From Sophora flavescens (lineage: Eukaryota; Streptophyta; Magnoliopsida; Fabales; Fabaceae), in assembly GCA_030762895.1 (NCBI GenBank), contig CM061068.1, forward strand, positions 80,563,228 to 80,627,227: a DNA stretch of 64,000 bases, read 5' to 3'. How positions within the stretch are numbered: the stretch's first letter is position 1; each line of letters begins with the position of its first letter. Position numbers and translations under genes: made by a program. Below the pieces are notes generated by a model. It was not told the origin of the DNA and did no database searches. It was given only the letters and a program-made list of their open reading frames with translations. This document shows, piece after piece, positions 23,204-32,962 of this stretch.

Positions 23204-25560
23204 TCAAAAAAATTCCGGAATTAGTTTATTTTAATTTGTTATGCATATTTGTCATATAAAATATATATTATTTCATCATCAAGAGTTTTAGCCGTCTCTC
23301 TCTCCTTCGCCACTCCCTCGATCTCTCTATCTCATATCCGTTTTTTCGTTGGCTTCTTTGTTTACACTGTTACGGTTGACATTTTCTCCCTCGACTAAAA
23401 TATTTTTGTAATATGAAGTATAAACTTTTATAATATATATTATATTTTGTTATCAGAAGTTCAAGCCGCCCCTCTATCTCTTAAATAATTACCACCCCCC
23501 ACCAAAAGTCTGTTTTCTCATATGCTTCAGTGGTAGGGTTGTTATTTATCCATTGTTTTCGTCGTCTTCCTTATATCCGTACATATTTCCTTTTAATAAT
23601 TATTTTAAATATGTTTGCATTGGTTTTATTACATTTTTGTTTGCCCTTTTTTATGTTTCTTTTTCCTTTATTTGAATAGTTTCCATGAGTCCAGGGGCAG
23701 AGGCAGGGGTGTCATGGCCACGTTACACTTTCTTTTTTTCTTTTTTACTTTCTTAGTGTTAGTTCATTTATTAAAATATAGAAAATCTTTTAGTAATATC
23801 ACTTCTTTATTGTCTATTACATATTTATCTATATTTTTTCAATATAAGAAAAGAAACTAAAAAAAAGTCATTCTACTTTTTCAATGACCTTCTCCGTGGT
23901 CAGTAATTGTTTATTGGACAAAACTAATGTATAGTTTTTGAGTGCGTGCGGTATGTTATTTTGCAATTAAAATATAATATGTGTGTAACAACTATTATAG
24001 ATATATATTGTGTTTTTATTGATATATTGCTATACATTTTATGTTTTATTGAAGTATATATATATATAGCATCCAAGTGCTCCAAGATCGTACTAAAGTT
24101 TTCTCCTTCTTTATTTCCTTTATAACTCGACAACACCTTTGGATTCTTATGTTTTCAATTTAGACTTTATTGAAATATAGATCATTTATTTCATTCTTAA
24201 ACCAAAATTCTGGCTTCATCCATGAGTCTCTTTTTTGACTCTTTCTCTTAAAGAAATATGTTATTTAGTATGAATGTGTTACCGTACTTTTCGACGAAAG
24301 GTGTTAACGATAACACTTTTGTTTGACGTTTTAAACTTAACCATCCTAATTTCCTTCAAATTTACTATCGTATTGGTTATACAACTGTTTTAGATGTTTC
24401 ATCTCGTACTAAATAATAGCATTTCTCTTCTTGTAAGTAGTCCCTTTGTTTTATCGGTTAGGGAACCAATCATTGGAGCATATCGATGGTAAAAAACTCA
24501 ACCAGATGACTTAATATTTTAATTAAGCATAATTTGATTAAAAAATCTTTTAATTAAATTCAACTTCTTGATTGAGTGATTCTCAAATTCATTTCTGATA
24601 AAACTAAATTGAGCAAAAAACTAGATACATAATGAGAAGAGAGATACATAGTAGAGAAGAAAATTGTTAGTTGGAGTAGAGTGCAGAGCAACAATGGAGG
24701 TAAGAGAAGGAATTGGATGCAAAAAGGAGAGGGACACCTGAAGCAGAAAGAATTGGTGTGGAAAGAACTACGGATGACGCTCGGTGGAGGGAGACATGTA
24801 GTTCCAAGTTGCAAGGTTGAAGCAGGGAGGACGAACTGACGAGCGGCAAAGGGTAAGAGTGGAGGGTGGCAATGTGGTGGTTAAGTGGCAGAGAGGAAGG
24901 CGACACCGACGACTGTTTGTGGATCAAACCGAACATGGAATAATGCGTTGTTGGAGAAGGAGATTTTAGGTTAGGCACTTCGAAAATAAACACCCCAAAA
25001 CGGCATACTTTGAGGGTGCATTGGAAAACTTTTATATTTTAACAAATTGTTACATTTTTCTCCAACGAAGGATTGCCCCTGATATATGTTTGAGGATGTT
25101 ACAATATTATGTCAACTCTTAATTCAATCTAAAGTACAGTCAAATCATAACCCATTAAAATTTAATATTTGATATGATTTTATTTATTTACTTTAAAAAT
25201 AATAATTAAAAAAATCTCAGTACTTACCATTAACTACAAATCTTAGCAAATCTACTAAATTTTATTAAATCTTTTTTGGCTGAACCATTAATGTTATATT
25301 TACTCTATGCTCTTTTTTCAAGGAAGGGTATCACTCGGGGGAACGGACTCCCTGCAGTAGTTATTTCATGTATTTGCCTCAGTTGTGCAATTTATTATCA
25401 TTGGATTTGTTCTTCTCATATTTCTAACCCTTGATTTGTTTTATCTAAAAAAAATAACAAAAAAAATACAAGTGGAGACGAGAGAGAGATAAAGATAGAC
25501 GGCTCTATGAGACTAAAGAAAGAGTTAAAGAATAACAATAAAAATACATGAATGTTATTC
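23204..25560. other. Long AT-rich spacer without recognisable genes
   Basis: Both strands were read and no conserved protein segment was recognised. There are CT-rich patches near 23290-23340 and a purine-rich patch at 24590-24990. The latter gives antisense frames of low-complexity serine/leucine peptides that look spurious. Confidence 0.6.
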
Positions 25561-26104
25561 TAACATCTGGAACAGACAACATACGGTGACAACCGTATGT
25601 GCACAGGTATATTTTCAAAATTAAGGAGTAAAATATGGGCCCCACCTCATTTTTAGTTTCTAAAACCCTAAACATAGTTCACACTCTTCTCTGTTCTCAC
25701 CGCAAAATCCCTCTAGCCTCCAAGCTTCTTCAGTCACGAAATACACTCATCCCTCCTTCTTCCTTCACGTCACTCCTTTGCTTTCACTGCCTGCATCCTT
25801 TCCCTTGGTCACTTCGCTCCTTTCCCTTCCTCACTTGCGCGGTTCCCTTCTTTGTCTTTCTGAAAACTAGCCCGTGATTACTTGGTCTGAAGACGAACCG
25901 TTGAAGACGAGCTTCCCACCATTGTTGAAGACGGTGGTAAAGACGGTGGTGACGAGCCTCCTTAAGGTTATCTTCCTCTCCTTTTAAAATCAGCTTTTTG
26001 ATTTTTGATTTCCATCTTGCTTTTGTGTGTTTAGGGTTTCTCCTTTTTGGGTTTCTATTTCCATGTTTCGAAGATTGATTATAAAGGAAAAGGTGGAACA
26101 AACA

Positions 26105-26429
26105 TTAGAGGCTATATCTTGTATTTCATGTTTAAGACTATAAAGCATTTTTGTTTGTGGATATTGGGTACTTTAAAAAGATTTAGAGGTTGCTTATCAA
26201 GTGTTTGTGTTTATTTCTCTATGAAGCCAGTGTTTTCTTTTTCCATTTTTTCTCAATACCTGTAAGAAATAGTATGAACTATATCTTTTATTTGATGTTT
26301 AAGACTATAGAGCATTTCTGTTTGTGGATGTTAAACTTTAAAAAGATGTTGAGGTTGCTTATCAAGTATTTGTGTTTATTTCTCTATGAAGTTAGTGTTT
26401 TCTTTTTCAATACCTGTAAGAAATAGTCT
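26105..26429 (+). repeat. Tandem duplication of a ~160-bp segment
   Basis: The segment with TTTAAGACTATAAAGCATTT ... TGCTTATCAAGTGTTTGTG ... CTGTAAGAAATAGT appears at about 26105-26274 and again at about 26275-26429, with scattered differences and small deletions. It is non-coding. Confidence 0.85.
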
Positions 26430-27390
26430 AAACCAAAATATGTATTAGAATAATAATTGTGCATCCCCATTGAAGAAAGAATCTACAAGATTCTATTTTA
26501 AGTACTATGGCATAGAAAACCAAAATTGCAAATTTCACCATTCATCCTCATTGATTGGAATTGGATTATCTTTGGGCCAGATGCTTTAGTCCCTTTCAGG
26601 TGTATTCATGTTTGCCTGACTAGTCAAGATGGGATGTTTTACCATCCCTCGTAGTCTCCTTATGTCCTTTATATGCTGAATTGAATAGTTAAAATACTTT
26701 GACATTTTGTTGAGTTTATCTAGATGAATTATAACTCATTATTGTGGTCACCTTGTCATTAGAGTCCCCTCATGCATGCTCCTAGACACTGTTGGCAACT
26801 TTGAACAGTCTGAAGTCTCTTTTTGTGCTGAGAGAGGTGGATAAAAAACTGAAACAATTTAAATTATCTAAATTATAGTGTGCTATAGTTTATCCCAAGA
26901 TCTGAGATGTATTGCCTTTGGGAAATAACTCTTTCCAGTCAAAATAATGAAATCAAACTTGTGTTTGAGATTGAAAAATGAAATTGTAGATGTATTAGGT
27001 TTTGTGTATCAAATCTGATTGATGCCTTTATGGCGCTGCAAGAACCTATTTCATTATTTCATGTGAGAAGCTTCAGCATACTCAATATGCCCCAGAATTT
27101 AAAATAATAAATTAGCTATATTATGTGACAGTTGTGATAATAGTAGGTACTTATATGTACTGTTGTTGTGAATCTGTTTAGATCTGGGTGTGGTACCAAA
27201 ATCATGATTATGTGGTATTGTTCAATAGGCTTGGTGGATAGGATATCTTGACAGCATGTATTTTCTAACTTAGCAGGTGTTGGATCATCTGCAAACTGGT
27301 AAGTAATGATTTGTGCATCCACAATATAAAAGTACCATTGTATTAACAAGAAAGCCTACTTACCATCTACAATTTTGATTGTTGCTTGTA

Positions 27391-27543
27391 GGTGAAGATA
27401 ATGTGGAGGGTGCTTCAAAGGCTAGATCAAACATAGCAACAAGAATCAAGGGTAACCCTAGGATGCGCACCCAAAGTTCTAGACTTGAATCCCCATATAC
27501 CAAGTCATATGTGAGAAAGAATAAGAAGACAACAGAGGAATAA
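27391..27543 (+). pseudogene. Exon-like segment, unidentified basic C-terminus
   Basis: After a plausible acceptor (GCTTGTAG) the plus strand is open for about 50 codons, ending at TAA (27541-27543). The peptide includes SKARSNIATRIKGNPRMRTQ and LESPYTKSYVRKNKKTTEE, lysine/arginine-rich and disordered-looking. It is faintly like basic tails of proteins encoded by plant MULEs, but I do not recognise it. It could be an exon of a decayed transposon gene or chance. Confidence 0.3.
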
Positions 27544-27788
27544 ATTTTCATTAGGATATTTGAACAGTAAATATTGTGATAGACATCATTTTATGTAGTT
27601 TATGACAAGTATGTAATGTCTCTACTTGGTAGAGAAAGAATTTAAAGTAATGCAGCTCTTGTGTACTTCTTTTTTTGGTTGTTTGGAAAAGTTTATGGTT
27701 ATGTATGCAGGATTGAAAGTTGTGGATATTGGTTCATTATACATGGTTTAAATGGTGATTGATCATGTTTAAAATATTTATTGACTAT

Positions 27789-28430
27789 TAAGTTATTGAT
27801 TAACCAAATAACTTAATGGGATGTGGAAGACTTGTGTCAAGTTTCAGGATAAGTCATTAACCATATAATGAATAACATTAACCAGATATTTGAACTAGAT
27901 TAACCAAATAACTTAATGGGATGTGGAAGACTTGTGTTGAGGATAAGTCATTAACCATATAATTAATAGCATTAGCCAGATAATTGAACTTGATTAACCA
28001 AATAACTTAATGGGATGTGGAAGACTTGGGTTAAGTTTCAGGATAAGTCATTTACCACATAATGAATAGCATTAACCAGATATTTGAACTTGATTAACCA
28101 AATAATGCATGGGTCGTGGAAGACCTGTTAAGTTTGAGGATAAGTCATTAACCATATAATGAATAGCATTAACCAGATAATTGAACTTGATTAACCAAAT
28201 AATTAAGTTAATGGGATGTGGAAGACTTGTGTTAAGTTTTAGGATAAGTCATTAACCATATAATGAATAGCATTAACTAGATATTTGAACTTCATTAACC
28301 AAATAATGCATGGGTCTTGGAAGACTTGTGTTAAGTTTCAGGATACGTCATTAACCATATAATGAATAGAATTAACCAGATATTTGAACTTCATTAACTA
28401 AATATATCAATGGGATGTGGAAAATGGGTT
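27789..28430 (+). repeat. Tandem array, ~100-bp units, about seven copies
   Basis: Units of about 95-107 bp contain GATTAACCAAATAACTTAAT, GGGATGTGGAAGACTTG, AGGATAAGTCATTAACCATA and TAGCATTAACCAGATATTTG. Starts fall near 27789, 27899, 27993, 28092, 28189, 28296 and 28394. Diverged copies continue at about 28770-29070 on the other side of the FAR1-like fragment. Confidence 0.9.
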
Positions 28431-28489
28431 TTGGAAAATGGTAAAAGCATCAGGATTTACCATAATCATTTACATTGAATTAACCATAT

Positions 28490-28755
28490 ATGTATACAAT
28501 ATGAATCATTCTGCACACCAACAAAGGACCTTAAAGCCATTCCAAAACAAGTGGTGGTTGTGTGCTGCAACTAACACCTCCACGGTCTTCAACGAGGCAT
28601 TACAATTCATTTTATCTCTAAATTCAGCTTGAACTTCTTTAAACTTGGCATGAGTGTACATGCCTTGGAATTGCTTTTCAATCGAAGAGTTTGACCCGCA
28701 AGGAATAAATGTATCCTTTGATTGAAAATCAGCCTGAAATTCCTTTTATGACATA
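28490..28755 (-). pseudogene. FAR1/MULE transposase-like fragment
   Basis: The minus strand encodes KEFQADFQSKDTFIPCGSN, then SIEKQFQGMYTHAKFKEVQA and EFRDKMNCNASLK. This resembles the conserved block after the transposase core in FAR1-related proteins, host factors derived from Mutator-like transposases. After this block the sequence changes abruptly, probably by frameshift. No start, DDE core or SWIM finger was found. It is a pseudogene fragment inside a repeat array. Confidence 0.65.
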
Positions 28756-28769
28756 CCTATCCAAAAAAT

Positions 28770-29070
28770 GAATTGAATTAACCAAATATCTACATGTGAT
28801 AAACCATATATTTAAGATGCTGTGGAAAACTGATTTTAATATTAGGATGACCAGTTAACCAAATAATGAACAGAGTTAACCAGATATTTGCAAGTGATTA
28901 ATCAATTATTTAAATTGCTTTGGAAAACTTAATGAAGTAGCAGGAAGACTCATTAACCAAATAACGAACTGTATTAACCATATATTTGAACGTGATTAAC
29001 CATATAACTAAAATAACTGTGTAAAATGACTGTAAGAATCAAGATACCTAATTAACCACATACCTGGCCA
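28770..29070 (+). repeat. Diverged copies of the ~100-bp array
   Basis: Motifs such as ATTAACCAAATA, ATTAACCATATA and GTGGAAAACT recur at roughly 100-bp spacing. They resemble the array at 27789-28430 but are more diverged. Confidence 0.7.
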
Positions 29071-29511
29071 AAAATATTTTCTAAGCATGGTTGGTGCCCA
29101 TTATTAGTCATACATAACTCAAATACATCACCATTGAAAATAGGATCTAAATTCCCTCCCTGATTTTTCTAGTTCACATGTGTGGAAGAAAACAAAAAAA
29201 GGGTTTGCTTGAATTGCTTATGGATTCCTAGTCCACTGGTAAGTAGCGCCATGTATGTATATATACTATACCCTTAGATTAGACCCTTAATGCTAACCAT
29301 ACAGTAATAAGAACAAGGGACAACATTAACTTGGTGTTAGTGCCTTCCAAATGAGCCGCTACAGCTCCAGAGTCATTGGGACTGATTCCATCATTCCTTA
29401 GCAAGGACCTTTGGATCCAAAGGCATTGAGTGCAATGAGTGTGGAAAATGCCTCAGAACAAAGCTTCATGAATCGAGAAAACATGCTTGAGAAGGATTTC
29501 CTTTCACAAGA

Positions 29512-29838
29512 CTAAATCCCAAAAACATTTCTTTCCCTTTCAACATAAGCATGCACTTTTTCTCCACTTCTTAGAGCCAAATTGATAAAGGAACTGTTAC
29601 TTGTTTTAGCATGAACTGAATTATTACCCACATTACTAAAAGTAGAAATCTCATTTCTATCATCTCTTGAAGCACTAAACTCAACACCAATAACCTTAGA
29701 TATTCTATTCTTCAATCCAAAAGGAAACCCAGATGAACTTTTATCAAAAACATCACTTTGAGAACCATTTGGAACCATAACAAAACCAAGCCACAGAATA
29801 AAACAATTATTCCAGACTCCAGTCTTGATTTCCCTCAT
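29512..29838 (-). other. Open frame of unknown meaning, 108 codons
   Basis: The minus strand is open from 29838 to 29512 and encodes a serine-rich peptide with FPFGLKNRISKVIGVEFSAS. I recognise no domain, and the codon context is AT-rich. It lies upstream, on the same strand, of the FAR1-like fragment and could be part of the same decayed transposon gene, or noise. Confidence 0.25.
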
Positions 29839-30455
29839 TGAAGAAAGCCAATAATAACAGAGCCAAAAATCCCTAATAACAGCATAACCAGCTTATATGG
29901 ATTTATCCTAAACATGCAATGTATAACCAGCTGATCATCTCCCTTTCTCACAACATCCAGCCTTAAAAGGGAAAGGGAAAATGAGGGTATTTAAATGGGA
30001 CGATAGAATAAACCCTAAACCCTAAATAAAAACAAATTTGAATTAGAATCCAAAATGCTAACACCAACGTCTGAAAAATTACCTTGCTTAAAGAAGGAAA
30101 TTGAGCGTTGTCACGATTTCCTTAGGTGGCTGGGTCGTCGTCTTCAAGAGAGGAGTTGGGAGGGTCGTCCTTCACACCGTCTAATCAAGTTCTGTGTAAT
30201 GGTAGGGGCTAAAAAAGAGCATAGGTCTTGCAGCGAATGGAGGAAAAAGTGAGCACGATGGGTTAATGGGTAGCATTGTGAAGCTTCGTCAATGGAGAAT
30301 GGAGAAGAAATGAAGTTAGAATAGTGAGCATGGAGGGAGAAAGAAGCGGGCAAAATGAGAAAGCAATAGGGGAAATGAAAAAAAAATGAAACTTACAAAC
30401 TTTATTACCAAAATTGCCACCGCTCCTAAACTAAATGTATACAATCCCATATGGT

Positions 30456-31523
30456 TAGGGGTGTAAGTAGACCGGGTAAACCCGACCAACTCGAACCGAA
30501 CCAAACTGTAAAAAACCGAATTTGATTGGTTCAGATAAAAACTCGAACCGAACCAAATAGAACCGATGATCTTTGGTTCAGGTAGTGGTTTTTATTTTTC
30601 AAAACCAACTACCCGTCTACCCGAACCGATCAACTTACAATTTACTCATTTCCCCCCTAAATTCCTAACCTAACTGAGTAAGCTTGTTCCACACTCTCAG
30701 ACTCTCTTCTCACTATCGTACGCGCTCATCATCTTCTCACTATCGCAACTCATCATCTCTTTGACCTACCACACAGTCGTCGCAGCACAGAGCCACCTCC
30801 GCCGTACACAGCCGTGACCTCCATCCCAGGCCGCAGTAGCAGATCATAGGTTCCTCACGACCTCCACCCTAGGCAGACACAGTCGCAATCTCCGTCACGC
30901 TTCATCCTGTTCGAGCTATGTCGTCCGCCGTCCACCGTCCATGCAGCTCCATCGAGGCCGCGCCGTCCTCTGTCGTGGTGGGTCCTCCATGTTGTTGTTG
31001 CAGGCTACCCTTCTCCCCTTTCTCAGATCTAGGCTAAATGTGTTCTTCTCCCTCTTCTCCCCTTTTTCGGATCTGTGGGTGATGATGGGTCCTGTGAGAG
31101 GATTGAAAAAGAGAAGAAAGCAAGAAGCATGATGAGAATGGATCTTTTGCTTCTAGGTCGCCTCAGAACGAAGGTCCTCTAGATTGGTGGGATGAGTTCT
31201 CAAAGAGGATTAACAATGGTAGATTTTTTCTTTTGAGTTTCAATGTTCTTAATTCATGTGATGTTTTAAGTTTAATATAGCTTAAGGTAATTGGTTTTGC
31301 TGATGAATCTCTGTGTGATAGGTTACTCAGTTTTGTTCACTTATGCCATTCAGAAAATAAACATGTAATCCGATTCGAACCAAACCTAACCGATTCGGTT
31401 TGGTTCGGTTCGGGTTATGTAGCAAAATTCGTTGAAAGTCGAATCAAACCGAACCGATCAAATTTGATCGGTTTGGATTTTTTTCTATCTAAAATCGAAT
31501 CAAACCGACCCGTTACACCCCTA
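30456..31523. mobile_element. hAT-like non-autonomous element, 1068 bp
   Basis: The ends are a perfect 11-bp inverted repeat, TAGGGGTGTAA and TTACACCCCTA. Eight-base flanks CATATGGT (30448-30455) and CATACGGT (31524-31531) match at seven of eight positions, the hAT target duplication length. Subterminal zones are packed with GAACCGAACC and GGTTCGGTT motifs on both sides. The middle (30670-31130) is GC-richer and CT-rich, possibly captured DNA, but no protein was recognised. Confidence 0.85.
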
Positions 31524-32780
31524 CATACGGTTGTCTAAATATAGTTGTCCACCTTGGTTGTCAAAATAACATTTTTGATAAAAATAGAGTAATGATTTGT
31601 GTACATCAAAATGGAACATCATTTGGTATCCCTTTGTTTTTTGGGTGTATTTTTTAAAAACGTATATACAAAGAAGATAAAAAGTAAGTAAGAGATAAAG
31701 ATAAATATATACAGTATCATATATAGTGTCCAAAATTTGTGTTTAAATATTATAACTCTCAAAATAAGGTGAGAGCAATTCAGAAAATTATTTTATATAA
31801 TACAATGTGTGATTGTGTCCCAGCTCTTATACTATTTTAGCCGCTCTGGGAGCAAGTGTCATGCTCTTCTACCTTTCCTGGTGTGTCACATAACAAAACC
31901 AAGGTTGTTGTATCAAACACGTAGTTGGCAAATTGGCATATGCATATGCATATGGACCAGAACGGAAAAGCAGACTAAATTGACTATGATCGGCAGTACA
32001 TTGTATACCGTGACATTAATTTGACTGCAGATCGATGTTAGTTATAAAATAAGGATAATCCAAATTAACAAAGTATCTTTAAGATTAACAGTATTTTTTA
32101 AGAAATCAATAAAATGGTCTATTTATTTTGTTTTCAGTTTCTCGTATTTAGAAATAATTATAAAACTATCATATTATTTTCATTCTGTTTTCTGTTTTCA
32201 TAAATTTGTACAGGAAACAGAATGAAAATAAAGTGACCAGAAATTTATACAGGACATAGAATGAAAATAAGATGACAGTTTTATAATTATTTTTGAAAAC
32301 ATAAATCTGGAAACAAAACAAAGAGACCCTAAATTTTCATTAAAAAATCAACCATTTCATTTTTCAAATATTAAAAACACTAATTATTAATATAATTTTT
32401 TTTAAAAAAAAAAATATCTTAAAAATACGTGTTAACATTTCTCATAAAATGATTCAAGAAGCTGAGGTTAGCTAAAACCGAATTTCTTCCAAGTGTCCGT
32501 TTCCTATTGCTTGGTCAGTGTTTGTTCAGTTTATCTTATCTTTAAAATATTAACACTGACTTATGAATTGCTGATGACAGAAGTTGAGGAAAACGAGATG
32601 TAAAAGTTTGAATCCCTTATTTTTATTATGAAAAAAATAAGTGTTCAGACTCTATTTACTCCAATATTGACGATTATTTTTATCGGTTGATAGTTTGATA
32701 GCATAAATATTTCTTTATTTATTTCTATTCTTTCATTTCCTTTACATAGATTATTCTCCAGTCTCCACCGATAATACGGT
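31524..32780. other. Spacer upstream of the P450 gene
   Basis: The DNA is AT-rich and carries no recognisable coding segment. It contains the palindromic repeat at 32116-32328 (listed separately) and ends in the P450 promoter. Confidence 0.6.
32116..32328. repeat. Palindromic MITE-like repeat, 213 bp
   Basis: The left half (GGTCTATTTATTTTGTTTTC and onward through TTATAAAACTATCAT) is the approximate reverse complement of the right half, which ends GAAACAAAACAAAGAGACC. The centre contains CTGTTTTC/GAAACAG-type shorter repeats. The duplex could fold into a long hairpin. No clear target duplication was found, so the class is open. Confidence 0.65.
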
Positions 32781-32848
32781 GGTAGGTAGTGAGACGAATC
32801 TTCCTAATACAGTTCAGTGGTAGGTAGTGAGACTTTTCAACTATAAAA
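32781..32848 (+). promoter_or_regulatory. P450 core promoter with two AC (MYB) elements
   Basis: The 15-bp sequence GGTAGGTAGTGAGAC occurs at 32781-32795 and again at 32819-32833. Each contains GGTAGGT, the reverse complement of ACCTACC, the AC-I/P-box bound by R2R3-MYB factors in phenylpropanoid genes. A TATA box (CTATAAAAG) starts at 32841, about 120 bp before the start codon. The element's role here is inferred from known promoters of this pathway. Confidence 0.6.
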
Positions 32849-32962
32849 GCATCATGAAACTCTCATCATTTCATAGACAAGCAGCAGTAGTAAACTAGTA
32901 ATACTACTATATTTCCAGTAGCATCTAGCAAGTGTAACTACAATAAGTCAATAAGGTTTCAT

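Larger units (their letters stand above)
25561..30455. other. Decayed MULE-like region with tandem repeats
   Basis: The ends contain related GACAACC motifs in opposite orientation: GACAACATACGGTGACAACC near 25575 and GGTTGTC plus GTTGTCC near 31530-31550. Each side has a leader-like segment rich in GAAGACG (25890-25950 on plus, 30130-30175 on minus). Between them lie a duplicated ~160-bp block, a ~100-bp tandem array and an antisense FAR1-like fragment. This suggests one old Mutator-like element, later split by the hAT-like insertion at 30456. No target duplication was found, so the outer boundaries are tentative. Confidence 0.35.

Noticed and set aside
24560..24993. Antisense Ser/Leu-rich frames
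   Set aside because: Overlapping frames of low complexity without domain, start context or neighbours.
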